Assembly (NCBI GenBank): GCA_018389105.1
Contig: JACATO010000309.1
Location: 1,488,001-1,552,000, forward strand
Origin: Nautilus pompilius
Taxonomy: Eukaryota > Mollusca > Cephalopoda > Nautilida > Nautilidae
DNA length: 64,000 bases
Direction: 5' to 3'
Below are positions 25,424-37,251 of this stretch, in pieces. The position numbers were made by a program, and so were the translations under genes. The notes beneath the pieces were generated by a model, which was given only the letters and a program-made list of their open reading frames with translations, had not been told where the DNA came from and searched no databases. The first letter of the stretch is position 1. Each line of letters begins with the position of its first letter.

Positions 25424-26723
25424 TAAGGTCTGTCCAAAAAGAAACCGAACTTTTTAACAAACAAACAAATGTATTACTTAACTTACAATTTAATCAGACT
25501 GGTCTCCTTCAAAATAGTTCCCTCCACTGTTGATACACCGCTCCCAACATTTTTTCCAGTTTTGGAACGCGTTTTCGGGGATAGTACGCAGTTCTCATAG
25601 AAAATTTTCTTCAATTTCTTCTATCGTCTGAAATCAGTGACCTTTCGGGGTGGATTTCAACTTTGAGAACAAAAAAAAAGTCTGCAGGGGCCAAATCCAG
25701 ATAGTAGGGCAGCTGGAGGACAAGCGTACTCTCGTGCTTTGCCAAAAAGTCACGGATAAGGAGTGACACGTGAGCAGGTGTGTTGTCGTGGTGCAGCATC
25801 CAGGTTTTGTTTCTCTATGCCTCCTCTTTCGCACTGCCTCTCTCAACCGCCTCAGGACATCCAACTCTCTATTGATCATCTGACCACATGGAACAAACTC
25901 ATGATGAACGATGCCCTTTAATTAAAAAAGACGATCAAAATCACCTTCACATTTGAGTGACTCTGCTGTGCTTTTTTGGTTACGGCGACGATGATCCGAC
26001 CCACTGCGACGACTGCCTTTTTGTTTCATCATTGTAGCCGTACACCCACGTTTCATCACCTGTTATGACGCTTTTCAGAAAGCTTTCATCAGCATTCAAA
26101 CGATCATAGAACTCCTCCCTTTCTGACTCACTTCTATTTTTGTTCATCTGTCAGCAGACTTGGCACAAATTTTGCGGCTACACGATGCATGTTCAATTTT
26201 TCTTTTAAAATGATGTGGCACGAACTTTTACAGATGCCTACTTCTTTGAAAACTTCACGGACAGTCAGGTGACAATTTCCACTGATCACAGCATGCACTT
26301 TCTCAATGTGATTGATGTCTGTTGTCATGGAAGGTCGTCCAGATTTGGGATTGTCTTTGGTGGATGTTCTTCCCGATTTGAAACTCTGGTACCACTTGTG
26401 ACATTGCGTACGGCTCAAACAATCCTCCCCATAGGCCTGTTGCAACATTAGGAAAGTCTCTGTAAAAGTTTTCCCAATTTGAAACAGAATTTCACACAAA
26501 CACGTTACTCTTCAAGATCCTTCATTGTTCAACTTGCGACAAATTGCCAAGTGCACTAAGCATACATTCACTCTAGTGCATGTAGATCGACGACTAACTG
26601 ACATGGCATGATGCGCCTATTATTAGACTGAAGGTCAAGGTCACCAATACACAGCACTGCAGTCATGAGCATGCTGGTTGGTGCGCTGTTTTAAAAGTTC
26701 AGTCTCTTTTTGGACAGACCCCA
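25424..26723 (-). mobile_element. mariner-family DNA transposon, inactive
   Basis: 1.30 kb, the usual mariner length, flanked by TA (25422-25423 and 26724-26725). The ends are inverted repeats of ~28 bp. Left begins TAAGGTCTGTCCAAAAAGAA; right, read inward, begins TGGGGTCTGTCCAAAAAGAG, and both continue to ...GAACT. The transposase remnant lies on the minus strand. Confidence 0.92.
25611..26525 (-). pseudogene. mariner transposase, broken
   Basis: Minus-strand remnant. The probable original ATG is at 26525-26523, followed by a stop after six codons and a shift into IGKTFTETFLMLQQAYGE, the mariner HTH region. This runs open to 26134, where it ends after LLTDEQK; a shifted frame then continues. 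The catalytic motifs survive as TGDETWVYGYN (about 26069-26037), HDNTPAH and LAPADFFF. The second and third aspartates are 34 residues apart, giving the mariner D34D signature. Several frameshifts and stops make it inactive. Confidence 0.9.
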
Positions 26724-28252
26724 TATATTTGACAGTCTTAAGACTATTTTCTTTCACAACAGTGAAATTTTTCAAGTTAATTGCCTGAGATTTTATGAAG
26801 AGAAACATACTGCTGACCAGAATGAAACATTAGTGTTTGTTCATTTGTCTTAAAGACAGCATAAAAAAAAAAAAAAAATCAAAGGTCAGCATAGACTTAA
26901 AGGCATAGGTGGTACTTCAATGTTCAACCAGACAAACTGGCACTATGTGGTAAAGAGATTTACGGGGGAAAAAATATATGAAAAGAATTTATAGGAAGAG
27001 AAACTACCATTATATTTTTAACAGCATTTACAATGTCCTCCTAGATGAATTGTAATCTTTGTTTGAGTATCTGGAACACCAGCCATAGTAAGAACAAACA
27101 TGGGCTCCATATCTTAAACACTGATGGTCTGCCACAAGTCATTATAAACAAGACAAGACATCACATAATCTAATGTGGAAAAGATCTAACATGGTTAGCT
27201 TCTAGCATTTTTGTTTTAAATTCACGAGCTGCAGTTACCTCAACCCTAATCTTAAATTCTGGTCCACTAAAGTTACACTGTTCCAAATTCATGTGCATAA
27301 CTTCCATATCTTTTCCACTTAATGTTACCACCACAAAACGCTATCCATGGATGTGTGTGTGAAATGAAAGAAAAATTAAATGTACCATCCTACACATTAC
27401 CACATATATGTCAGTATCCAAACTGTAAGAGAGACCCATTAATTTCTGTCTACAGTTACAGTTATTACTATTATTATCTAAACGATTTATTATTGCTTTT
27501 TTTTTTGGTAAAGGCAGCTATATACAAATTTTCCTTAATACATGAATAAAAATTATTTTTGTATAAACTTGCTTACAACAACAGTAAACAAGAAAAGGCT
27601 ATAGATAAAATTCATATCACTTATTTCATGTTTAGCTGACAGGTGAGGCAAATATTTTTTGGCTATTTACATTATATAGTAGCTTCAACATTACTATTAG
27701 AAAAAAAAACAACATATCTCTTTCTCCAGCAGCTGAGAAATGCCAACAAGGAATCCAAATAACTCTGTTTAAAGAGATCATATCATTATTTGTATCAGAA
27801 TTTTCTAATCCCCCTGCACTGAGATTGTATCTGTTTTGGCAAATATATACAAAATCCTGGCTAAAATTTTTCTTTACACTGAAAATGCATTTTCCAGAAG
27901 AGGCTGAAAGATAAGTCAGCCCAAAAGAAAACTGCACAGGCTGGAATGTTAAGTTTCTGCTTTTTATTTTTTGGGGATCAGAAACACTTGAATTAAAATG
28001 AATTGAGAGTTGAACTACAATAAATATTCGTTTCAAAATTAAATAGACAAAGAAAAAAAAAACATTTTATAATAGCCACTGGCTTGGAGAAAATAGCTAC
28101 TTTATTTTCTGTTACTTGCAAATAGCATAACCAGATATTTTAATAGAAAAGTACTAATGAAGATTTTCTGCATTATGACTGAAGTAATGTAACCAAGCTA
28201 ATTTTCATTGTGTACATAATGGACAATAAAAAGCCAATTAAATCCAGAGCAG

Positions 28253-28576
28253 ATGTGTCCGAGCCTTCAGCAGCTTAGGGATTTCCAGATAACCAAACAG
28301 ACTCACACTTGGATGGTCTCCAAGAGCCTGGGGGAGAGGGGGGGATACACTGGAAATGAGTCTGCCAATTGGCTGAGAAACATGGTGGCTGCAGCAGCCA
28401 GACACTCATGTTTACAACTGACTAAGCACCTTCTGAAACCTGTCCCCTGCCGTCAGCAAAGAGCGCTATATGTCAGGCCGTCATTGCGAGGTTTCTCAGT
28501 GAAATGTTTGCCTGCACCCACAATGAAAGAACAGACAGTGGACATGACTTGTGCATCTCTAGTTAGAAATCTTTAA
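28253..28576. other. GC-richer unique interval, unassigned
   Basis: A ~320-bp stretch with more G+C and several CpGs (for example GAGCGC, GCCGTC twice, TTGCGAGG near 28445-28495) inside very AT-rich intron. A 107-codon plus-strand frame crosses it but resembles no family I know. It could be a conserved regulatory element, an old repeat or chance. Confidence 0.3.
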
Positions 28577-30081
28577 AAAAAAGAAAAGAAAAGAAATTTT
28601 CATTATGCACCTAACATTCGAAGTTCATATTGAAAACATTTTACAGATGCACTTGGGTAATTACATTTATTTCAAATTATTTTGACAACAAAAAAAATTT
28701 TTTTTTTTGATAATGCGCTTCAGAATTTGTGGTGTAGCCCCTACACTAAGTTTGATGCCTGGATGCTGTTTAAAACTGTCAGAGGCTTCTAATGAGTTAA
28801 ACATGTAAATTTATGCTATCAGTAAATTTAATAAAACATCTATAAAACTAACAATGGAGGCCTAACACAAGTCAAAATATGGCTTCCTGCATGAATAGAG
28901 AGAGAAAATTAAATTGTGAAGATTTTGCATGAACTATTTAAAGAAAATATAAGATGAATATTCTAGAGGAACAGCACCCATTTTAGGTTCATTAGATGCT
29001 CCCAGGTCCATAGTTAATATTTCCATGCAAGTTTATATCTGTGGGAAAAGAAGAAACTAACAAATCCAAACGAGATTTGCAGTAAAGTTGTACGATGCAG
29101 AATATTTCTAATATTCATCTTTTCCTATCCTATCACCTTCTATTGTAAAGTTTTTGAGTGTGCAATGAAAGTCCCTACTAAAACCCTTTGATTTTTAGAT
29201 GTGGGAGGAAACTGGAATACTTGGAAGAGAACCATGAGGCCATCTCTTAAGAAAAGAAAGAAATTATGGCAGGAAAGTATGCCAAAATGAGCTGGCCCAT
29301 CCAAACTTAAGATTCATAACTCCAGTAGTCTACCATACTGCTGCCCACCTTCAACACAAGCTAGTTATTATATTATTTATTTATTTTTTTAAATAAGACT
29401 GAATCTAGTAACATCTATAATGTACTTAGTGTGTGTATAATTATATAAAAAACAATGGATGCTTACAAACATCACAACCGACTTACTGCCAGCAGCTTCA
29501 AAATGCTTTCTTTTTCAATGTTATCGCCTTTACGGCATATATAAAAGGTAAGTTCAAATACTAATTCATTCTTTAGAAAAAAATTCACACAAGTATTTAA
29601 TATCATCAGCTTAGTTTCTAGTCCCATCCATTTTTGTAATAATTCTGCATTTCATTACACTATATTGTGATGTAATAACCATAAGATGACAAAAGGTGAT
29701 TTATTTGGATGATTCTTAATTGTGAAGAAAGATTAGAAAGGCTTCAGATGCCTAGTTTTCATTAGATTAAATATTTTTTTTAAATACTAATGACACATTA
29801 TTTACAACTAGAAGGCATAAATGTGAGATTTATAAACAATGCTCATGATAGGGCATTAGGAGATGGATTTTAGTAATTGTATAGTATTCGCTTGGGATGA
29901 TTTAATCAAGCAGTAAGTAGAAGCCGACAACATTAGGCGATTTCAAAAGTAAACTGAATGAACATTTTTTTTAACAAAAAGAGGAAATACAAGTTTAAAA
30001 ATTCTTGCCCAACTGACTATCTAAGCTATTTACAAACCTTCATTTCATGCCCAGCATTTTATTTTTAAAATAATAGTAATA

Positions 30082-30591
30082 CAGATGAGAATCTCTTATC
30101 CAAAATCCTTAGGGCCCAAATGTATTTTGGATTCCGGAATTTTTCAGATTTTGGAATATACACACACTGGCATATTTTGGTAGTTGTTAACCCACTGAGG
30201 AATGGGGACTGGGCACAAGTTCATTTACAACATTATTACTGCATATGGATACATATAGCAGCCTACAGGTAGTTTTATGCAATATTTTAAAATAATTTTG
30301 TGCATGAAACCATAAGAAAAAGATGTACATTTAACCATCATAAAGGTAAGCTATTATAGTACCATAGGGGTATTTGCAGGCCCTTTTGACATCCTCAAAG
30401 TATATTCACACCAAAAACAAAGCACAGAAGTAGCACAAAAATTATGGTGAGTAATGCACGTATGTCAAGTGTGTCTGGACCCGAGCATCACCCAGAACAT
30501 TTTGGAATTTTCCACTGAAGGCACTACAAAAATATTTCAGATTTTGGAGCTTTTCAGTTTTCAGAATTTTGGATGAGCGATTTTCGACCTG
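30082..30591. mobile_element. Tigger-type non-autonomous element with MER2-like ends
   Basis: 510 bp flanked by TA (30080-30081 and 30592-30593). Inverted ends: left CAGATGAGAATCTCTTATCC and right (inward) CAGGTCGAAAATCGCTCATC, both running into CCAAAAT. Internal ATTTTGGATT/AATTTTCCA-like motifs repeat in both arms. Ends of this type resemble the MER2/Tigger group known from mammals (from memory). No transposase frame. Confidence 0.75.
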
Positions 30592-31361
30592 TATGCAACA
30601 ATGATGAAGTTAGAATTATTTTAGTCAATGGAGTTCTTTAAGGGTCAGTTATGCTGTCACTCACCACCAACCAAATTAACATTTGCTTACTCAGAGGTGT
30701 CGACTTTCTGTTTCAGAATTAGCCAGGTGTACTAAGTATTCTAGGAAAAATACAAACACTAAATTAAAAGTCATGGCTGATACACAAAACCAAAAAAAAA
30801 AACAAAAACAACTTTATGTGGCACTAACATGGCTACAGATAGGAAAAATAGTAAAACGTTGTGTAAGGGTGGTCACAGGGTTCTTTTACATCCATCAGAG
30901 ATAAATTTAAGATGATATTTTGTCTAACAGAAACTATCTTATGGGGGGTTTCAATATTAGTCAAATTTGCTTGCAAAGAATTTTATTCTTTGTTTTCAAA
31001 ATAGCTACGTCATTGGATGTCGAAAAGTGATACAGATTTTACAGCATCATACAGTTTTGCCTCTTATGTGGATTTTATAAGAGCAATATCTTTTGGCAGA
31101 AAAAGTACCAAGACTTTGGAGCATTTAATAATGATGACCTATTTTCTCCTATAATGGCTGACAATGGCTAGTCACATGCAAAAATCATATTAATGTCATA
31201 TCCTAGCAAAGATGCAACTAAATAAAATGTGTTTACATTGTTTACAGCAATCTACTTAGTGATATCACTTTTAAGCAACACTAATAAAATGACTGGTTAA
31301 GCCTTTCTCCACTATAACAACAGGAAAAAAGAAGAACATTAGGATATCTACCAATACATTT

Positions 31362-31432
31362 TAGAGCTGTTCAAATAAAACCTGGCCTGGATACCATTAC
31401 AACTTCAGCCAGGTTTCATTTGAACAGCTCTA
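31362..31432. mobile_element. CTAG-ended foldback repeat, near-perfect copy
   Basis: 71 bp. The left arm TAGAGCTGTTCAAATAAAAC (31362 on) continues to CTGGC and pairs with the right arm ending ...TTTGAACAGCTCTA, with about one mismatch in ~25 bp. The ~20-base centre is unpaired. This is the best-preserved member of the family in the window. Confidence 0.8.
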
Positions 31433-31832
31433 GTATGCATGTTTGATTTAAGATTCTCTCATTTGGAAACCTATATCTACTAATTAACCAAGATGGAAAT
31501 ATGCTTTAAAAAGTTATTTTTTTTTATATACAGCCAAATAGAAGGTAATGATAAATGTTTAATGTTCCTATGATATTTGCATGATAATGTCCACTAGTTT
31601 AGTTATACTGCCTGTTGCATGTCACCTTACGTCATCTTCAAACAAGAAAAAATGAAAAGAAATTCTTCAAGTCAACAATTCTTTCTAAACTTCACAGGCT
31701 GACCCTGAAAAGAAAATTTCATAGACTTTAAAATCTAATTTGATGCTCTGACAAATGATTAGGAGTACAATTTACAGTGGAAAACTAACTAGGAATTAAC
31801 TGAAATAAAGCAATTTAATAATAATAATAATA

Positions 31833-32452
31833 CAGTCGACCCCCACGTAATCGCAGTTCAGCAATTGCTGCCCCGGTTATTCGCGGAATTTCCCTTAGAA
31901 CCTAACTAATAATTGTTCATGGAAACCCCCGCATATTCGCGGAATCGCAAGTATCTTTTGCGATTTTTATGGCTTTTTTCGTGGCAATATATATTTTTCA
32001 CGCTTTCTAACGCTAAATTATTAATAACAATATAATTTACTAATTTTGTAATATAAATACTAATGTAAATTCAGCAAAATATCAATATAAAATAAACGCT
32101 ATTGGCTGGAGGTTTGAAAGTAGCCAATCCGAGAGCGTTATTCATTTCTCCTCGCTGTTGATTGGCTGCTGCCCACGAGGCGCTGTCTCAGGCAGATGCA
32201 GCCCAGCAGCCCCGCATCATCCCAGTTTACCGCGTGTAGCTATCTCGAGTGTTTCGCTGAGTGTTTCTCTGAGTGTTGTATTTTTTACTAAATTATTATT
32301 ATATATTTACTTATATTTTTTTATTATATTTTACGTTATATTTTGATGTTTATAGGCATTTTTATGGACCACGTCCAATATTCGCGGTTTTTCACTCTTC
32401 GTGGGTGCTCAAGGGACGTAACCCCCCCCCCACAAATACCAGGGGACAACTG
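31833..32452. mobile_element. Tigger-type non-autonomous element inserted in a (TAA)n repeat
   Basis: 620 bp between TA dinucleotides that belong to one TAA microsatellite, now split (31818-31832 and 32453-32465). Ends: left CAGTCGACCCCCACGTAATC; right (inward) CAGTTGTCCCCTGGTATTTG. Inner motifs TATTCGCGGAAT and ATTCGCGG recur in both arms. Typical of Tigger derivatives; the open frames inside are not transposase. Confidence 0.75.
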
Positions 32453-35400
32453 TAATAATAATAACAACATAATTAGGTATGCACAAAAATAAAACAAAAT
32501 TAAAATACTAGTTTACATCTTAAAAGGTAAAATCTGTTTTATTTATAAAAGACTGGTATTTAAAAGTACAGTACATAAATTATTTTTCCAGCCAGATTCC
32601 ACTCTGCTCATGATGCTTTTAGAGGAAAAGGATAACATCAGAAAGCACATTCACTCCTAAAGCTTCACATGCAGTTATCTGGATAGCTGTCAAATTTTTT
32701 TAAAAGGGTGATTTAGCCAGGAGAAAGAGGACTGCTGCTGCCAGAAAGCTCTAAGTGAACACTTTACTTTTTGAACTTAGATTAAATGCAAAACCAGTTT
32801 AAATGTGCAAAGCTTCAAAATTCAAAAAGTGAGCCCCCCTCCATTTCTCTAAAAGCTTCAAAGCAGCTATGAAATAGGGTTTATTTTGTTTCATGGGAAT
32901 ATGATTTCTCTCTTAATGATGAACACCATGTGTACATGAAAGATCAGGATCCATTATTCTGTTGCACATTTGTTTAATACTTTTTACTTCAAAGACCATG
33001 TAGCAACTAAGAATCATACCCACAGCACAATTAATCAGTATTAAGAATTGAATAATAGTTAACCAGCAATATCTTTTTAAGGAAAAGTGACTGAAGTTCA
33101 TAAACAACTATTATTCAGATTCTCCGTTAGTTTACACGTGATGGCGTATGCTTTAGCAAAGAAAAACAGTAGCACCATCTCTCGATGTAACGTTCAATTT
33201 AAATGTTGAATTAATCATAGGAAGGGCAACTTTAGCAAGCACAGATGTCCAAGAAGAGCTGAAATCATAGGATGAAAGATATTACAAGAAAAAAAGTGGT
33301 GTGCATGTGAAACAACAAAGTTGAGATTTTCCAAATTTGGTGATCTCACACTCACACACAGTACTTCTAGTGTAAACTGTATATATATATATTACTTGTT
33401 TTCCATAACAACCTTTCCCATGAAAAAAAAAAACTATGAAAAGTGAAAGCTGTCAGTATACACAGTATTGGGTCAATTAGCAGCAATAAAAAGCATCTTT
33501 CTGTTGTTAAAAGGCCATAAATTTGTAAGAGAAGTAGGGAAGTAGGAGGAGGGCAAAATGGAGAGAGATGGAGTCTTGTAAATCCTCTCAGGTCAGGTGA
33601 ATCATTAAGGCCCAATGAGTCCCTTTTGCAGTGTTGCTGTTGTTTTGTAACAGGATAGGCTTGATGGTGCCAGCTGGTCCTAAGAAGAGCTTTCAAGTGA
33701 CCAAATTTAGTCTCCCCATAAGGTCAGAGTTCAAGCTGAGAAGGTACCCAAAATGGAAAACATGTCTCTCTCTCTCTGCCCTGACAGGCATTTAATGAAG
33801 GCTGAAGTCAAATTTTCTTCTCTGATCTTTGGCAAGAATGGTAGGTAGCTTGAATGTAGTAAATCACAGCATACCTCAAAACTATGAACAGGAGACATGA
33901 GTAATTTATTAAGTTAACTAACCACTTCAGCATATCTCTAAAATAACAGCAAACAAATTATTTCTTTTAGATAACTTTTTCCATAAAATATAGATGGTAA
34001 ATGTACTTATTTTATACATTATTTAATAAACTACAAATAATGTAAGTAATGAAGTTCCCTTTGGCAATTTTGACAATTCAAAATCAGTTAATTTATTATA
34101 CATCTTGTACCTACAGAAAGTTAATTTTGCAAAAGAAAATCAGAAACATGAAAATACTCAATTTGTGAGAATTCTGATTGGTTTATTTTTTGTCATAGCC
34201 ATTTTAATCTGCAAATTGCTTAAAACTAAGTAATTAAGAGTGGAAACATGGAAAAAATAAGAAAAAAAATCAACAACAACAGATTATGCCAAGTGTTTTA
34301 AAAACATTTTCTTTTCATGTATAGTCATATTAATGAAATTTTAATTAATGATCTTTGTGCAATTACCTTAATAATTTTATCCATTTATGGCCTGACCACT
34401 GTGCACAAGGTGTTCAGCAAACAGTGCAGCACAGGAAGGAAGAACTGAACTTTGTCAGTGAACATCACTTTTAGGCCAGACGGAATATCAGCAATTGCTG
34501 TTGTAATGCAGATTCTTGCCACAGAATGAGTTAAAGACACAATAGATAATTCACCTAGATATAGTCGGGAAAAAAATTTTAAAAATAAAAAAAGAAATTA
34601 TGTGACTCTCCCCCCTCCAAACCAATAAACTAGGTGGGTCTACATTCATTACTTTGTGACTGGTGAACTATTCAGGAAGAAAGCAAAGTAGCCCTACACA
34701 GCACTTTCAAACATTGAAGCATCATCTTAGTTAAGGAAGGGCTCTGTTCTTGCTTAGCCTTTTGCATTTCTTGATTATGATTACAACTATACTGAAATTT
34801 GGATTCCATACAGGTAATCACAGTAGTTTGCTCATGATACTGAGTTATATGGTGAGGTAATGGACATTAGCATGGTAAAGTTACAAGCTGACCTTAATAA
34901 GTTATATTGAAAGGTTGCTGCTGGTTTGGTAATCCATAACACATCCAATGTGGTTGAGACCAATCTTTATAAAATAAAGTGAAACAACTGGGAATAAAAA
35001 GTTTTTAATACAATGTAACTGAACTCCTCAGTTAGCGATATATGTAGAAATGTTTGTTAAAAGAAAAACATTTAACATTTAAAAATTTGGAATCTAAAGC
35101 TTTTAATTAAAATAGAAACAACTCAGTGCCTACCACAACCAGACCAAAAAACAAACTCGTAGGCATTATTTATGCATTTATTCACTAAATTACTGTTTCT
35201 AACTAAAAATTCAAATCGGAGAAATTTTGTAATGTTTGCATGCTTGCTTGATAAAATATTAATGAGAACATTAACCCTAGGGGTTTGAAATACAATAAAA
35301 TTATTTGAACAACTATGCGGGTATATAAACATTTTTGGCAGAGTAAGTAGCTTACTGGTGACAGTGGAAAAATTGATGAATTCAAATCATTCTGTCTTAT

Positions 35401-35631
35401 TATTAACAGCAAATATCAGAGATGCAGTTAAGTGCAAATCATTTGAGACCAAAAGGAATTTGTTGCATAAATTCACTTTTGATAAAGTTTTTTTTTTTTT
35501 TTTTTGCATAAATTACCGTATTTCGTCTATTAAACTAACAGCCTCTAATAAACTGACACCCTCTAATAGACTGACTGACAGACAATTCTCGTATTAGTAT
35601 ATAGATTAACTTATTAGCGTTAACTGTATTT

Positions 35632-35711
35632 GTCAGCATGGCCTAATGGTCCTATGTGCTGTGTTAAGTCGCACAGTTATGGGCGTAGGTTCGAATCCCA
35701 CCTCAGTTGGC
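35632..35711 (+). other. tRNA-like sequence (Pol III A and B boxes) inside the pogo element
   Basis: A-box-like TGGCCTAATGG at 35639-35649 and a textbook B box GGTTCGAATCC at 35688-35698. The spacing, and an anticodon-like stem CTGTG (35659-35663)/CACAG (35672-35676) with an 8-base loop, imitate a tRNA. The acceptor ends do not pair and the loop is one base too long, so I do not call a functional tRNA. It is either a decayed tRNA, a SINE head or a captured Pol III promoter. Confidence 0.6.
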
Positions 35712-35880
35712 ATGCCATATAATTAAGACTTCGGACTCAATCTCGATTTCTGAGATCCAGGCAAAATTTACATAAAAATCTCGATCGAGTCTCGAAAACC
35801 GAAGCCTACTTGTAATGACTGTTGCTGCGCATTCCTTCATCAGTGTTTTGTTTGTTGTCGCTGTGCGTTGCGAGTGAAGA

Positions 35881-37251
35881 TGGCTGATAGAGCTTGTTGC
35901 CGAGCCAGAGAGCGAAGAAGCATTCAAACTTTTCTGTTTGGATGCCTGGAAGCAGTCCGGAAAGAATGTTTTGGTGACTGCGCGAGCAAAGGGAATCAGC
36001 CATCAACACCTATTGAATTGCATCAAAGTGGAAGGTGCTCTACATCTGGAAGAAAGCAAAGGTGGAAAGAGGAGAGCTCGTCTGGCTGGTGGTGGGCGAC
36101 ATCTGATTGCTGATGGTCGTATCGATGATTGCATGCTGGACTTTGTTTGTCAGAAGTGCTCGCAGCACAAGCCGGTTAGTCGGAAAAAGCTTATGGATGA
36201 GGCAGTGAAAATCTTCAAAGAGCTTCAGCAAAGTGGAGAGCTAGGTTTAGAAGCCAAGTTCTCAGCCAGTCGAGGTTGGCTTGACAAGTTCATGACTCGA
36301 AACAGCCTCTCGTTGCGACGGAAGACAAGTACGGCTCAGAAGCTGCCTGAAAACTTTATTCCAAAGGTCGTAGACTTCAGTTGCTACATCCAGAAATTGC
36401 AAAAGAAGCATGCTTACAGTCCGGACTGCATCATTGCCTGCGATCAATCCTTCTCCTGGCTGGAGCTAGTTCCATCGACAACCTTGACGGAGCGGGGCTC
36501 CAGTGAGGTCACTGTTTATACGGCCGGACGGGAGAAGACTCACTTCACAGTGATGCTGGCTGCGAAAGCTGATGGGACAAAGTTCAAGCCGAACTTGGTT
36601 CTTCGGTGGGTTCGGTCTCTCCCAGTCTTAGAGAAGCAGTTTCCTGGGCTCCTGATCACGTATAATCACAAGGGTTGGTACAACCAAGAAGCTACACTGT
36701 TGTTCCTGAAAAATGTGGTTGGAGCGTTCACCTTCAAGCAGCGGCTTCTTGTCTGGGACTCCTTCCGCTGTCACACCTCCCAGGAAACGGAGGAGGCTGT
36801 CCGAGGATTGGGAATTGATATGGCGGTGATTCCAGGTGGCTGCACGGGACTGATCCAGGCTGCAGATGTTGTCTGGAACAGGCCGTTCAAGATGAAGCTG
36901 GTGGAGCTCCACGAGCAGTGGCTGTGAGAAGCCGAAGAGGAGACAGCCGCTGGGAACCTCCATCCACTGAGCTTGGAAGACTGGAACACGCTCACTCCTA
37001 AGATGATTCAACACTCCTTCCAGACCTGTGGTCTGAACTTGCCATCAGATGTATGGATAGGCAAATCAATTGCTTCAGAGAGAGAGAGAGAGGGCTGCTT
37101 TGCTGCACAAGTGGACCTCATCGAGAAGCTGCAACAGATTCAAGAGGATCCAATGAGCCCAATTGTGTCGCTCAATAACTTCGGCTTGGAGGACGAGGAC
37201 GACGACGACAATGAACCACAGATCGAGGATGTCAGTGAAGACGAAGAATAA
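35881..37251 (+). pseudogene. pogo-type transposase with one in-frame stop
   Basis: Long frame open from 35878 to a TGA at 36925-36927, then open in the same frame to TAA at 37249-37251 (about 450 codons in all). No ATG opens this frame early; the nearest ATG (35880) is in another frame, so the start is uncertain and one early frameshift is possible. Motifs: GGGRHLIADGRIDD (hinge before the second HTH), CDQSF, VWDSFRCH and LIQAADV. The last two aspartates are 35 residues apart (DD35D). The C-terminus is acidic (runs of D and E). A GA microsatellite at 37078-37092 encodes SEREREG. The lack of other damage suggests recent activity. Confidence 0.85.

Noticed and set aside
28253..28576. 107-codon plus-strand frame as a gene
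   Set aside because: No recognisable domain, no splice or promoter support, and opposite strand to the host gene; kept only as a compositional oddity.
32158..32346. Coding frame inside the 31833-32452 element
   Set aside because: No transposase motif; chance frame in a non-autonomous element.
35632..35711. Functional tRNA gene
   Set aside because: B box is good, but the acceptor stem does not pair and the anticodon loop has eight bases.
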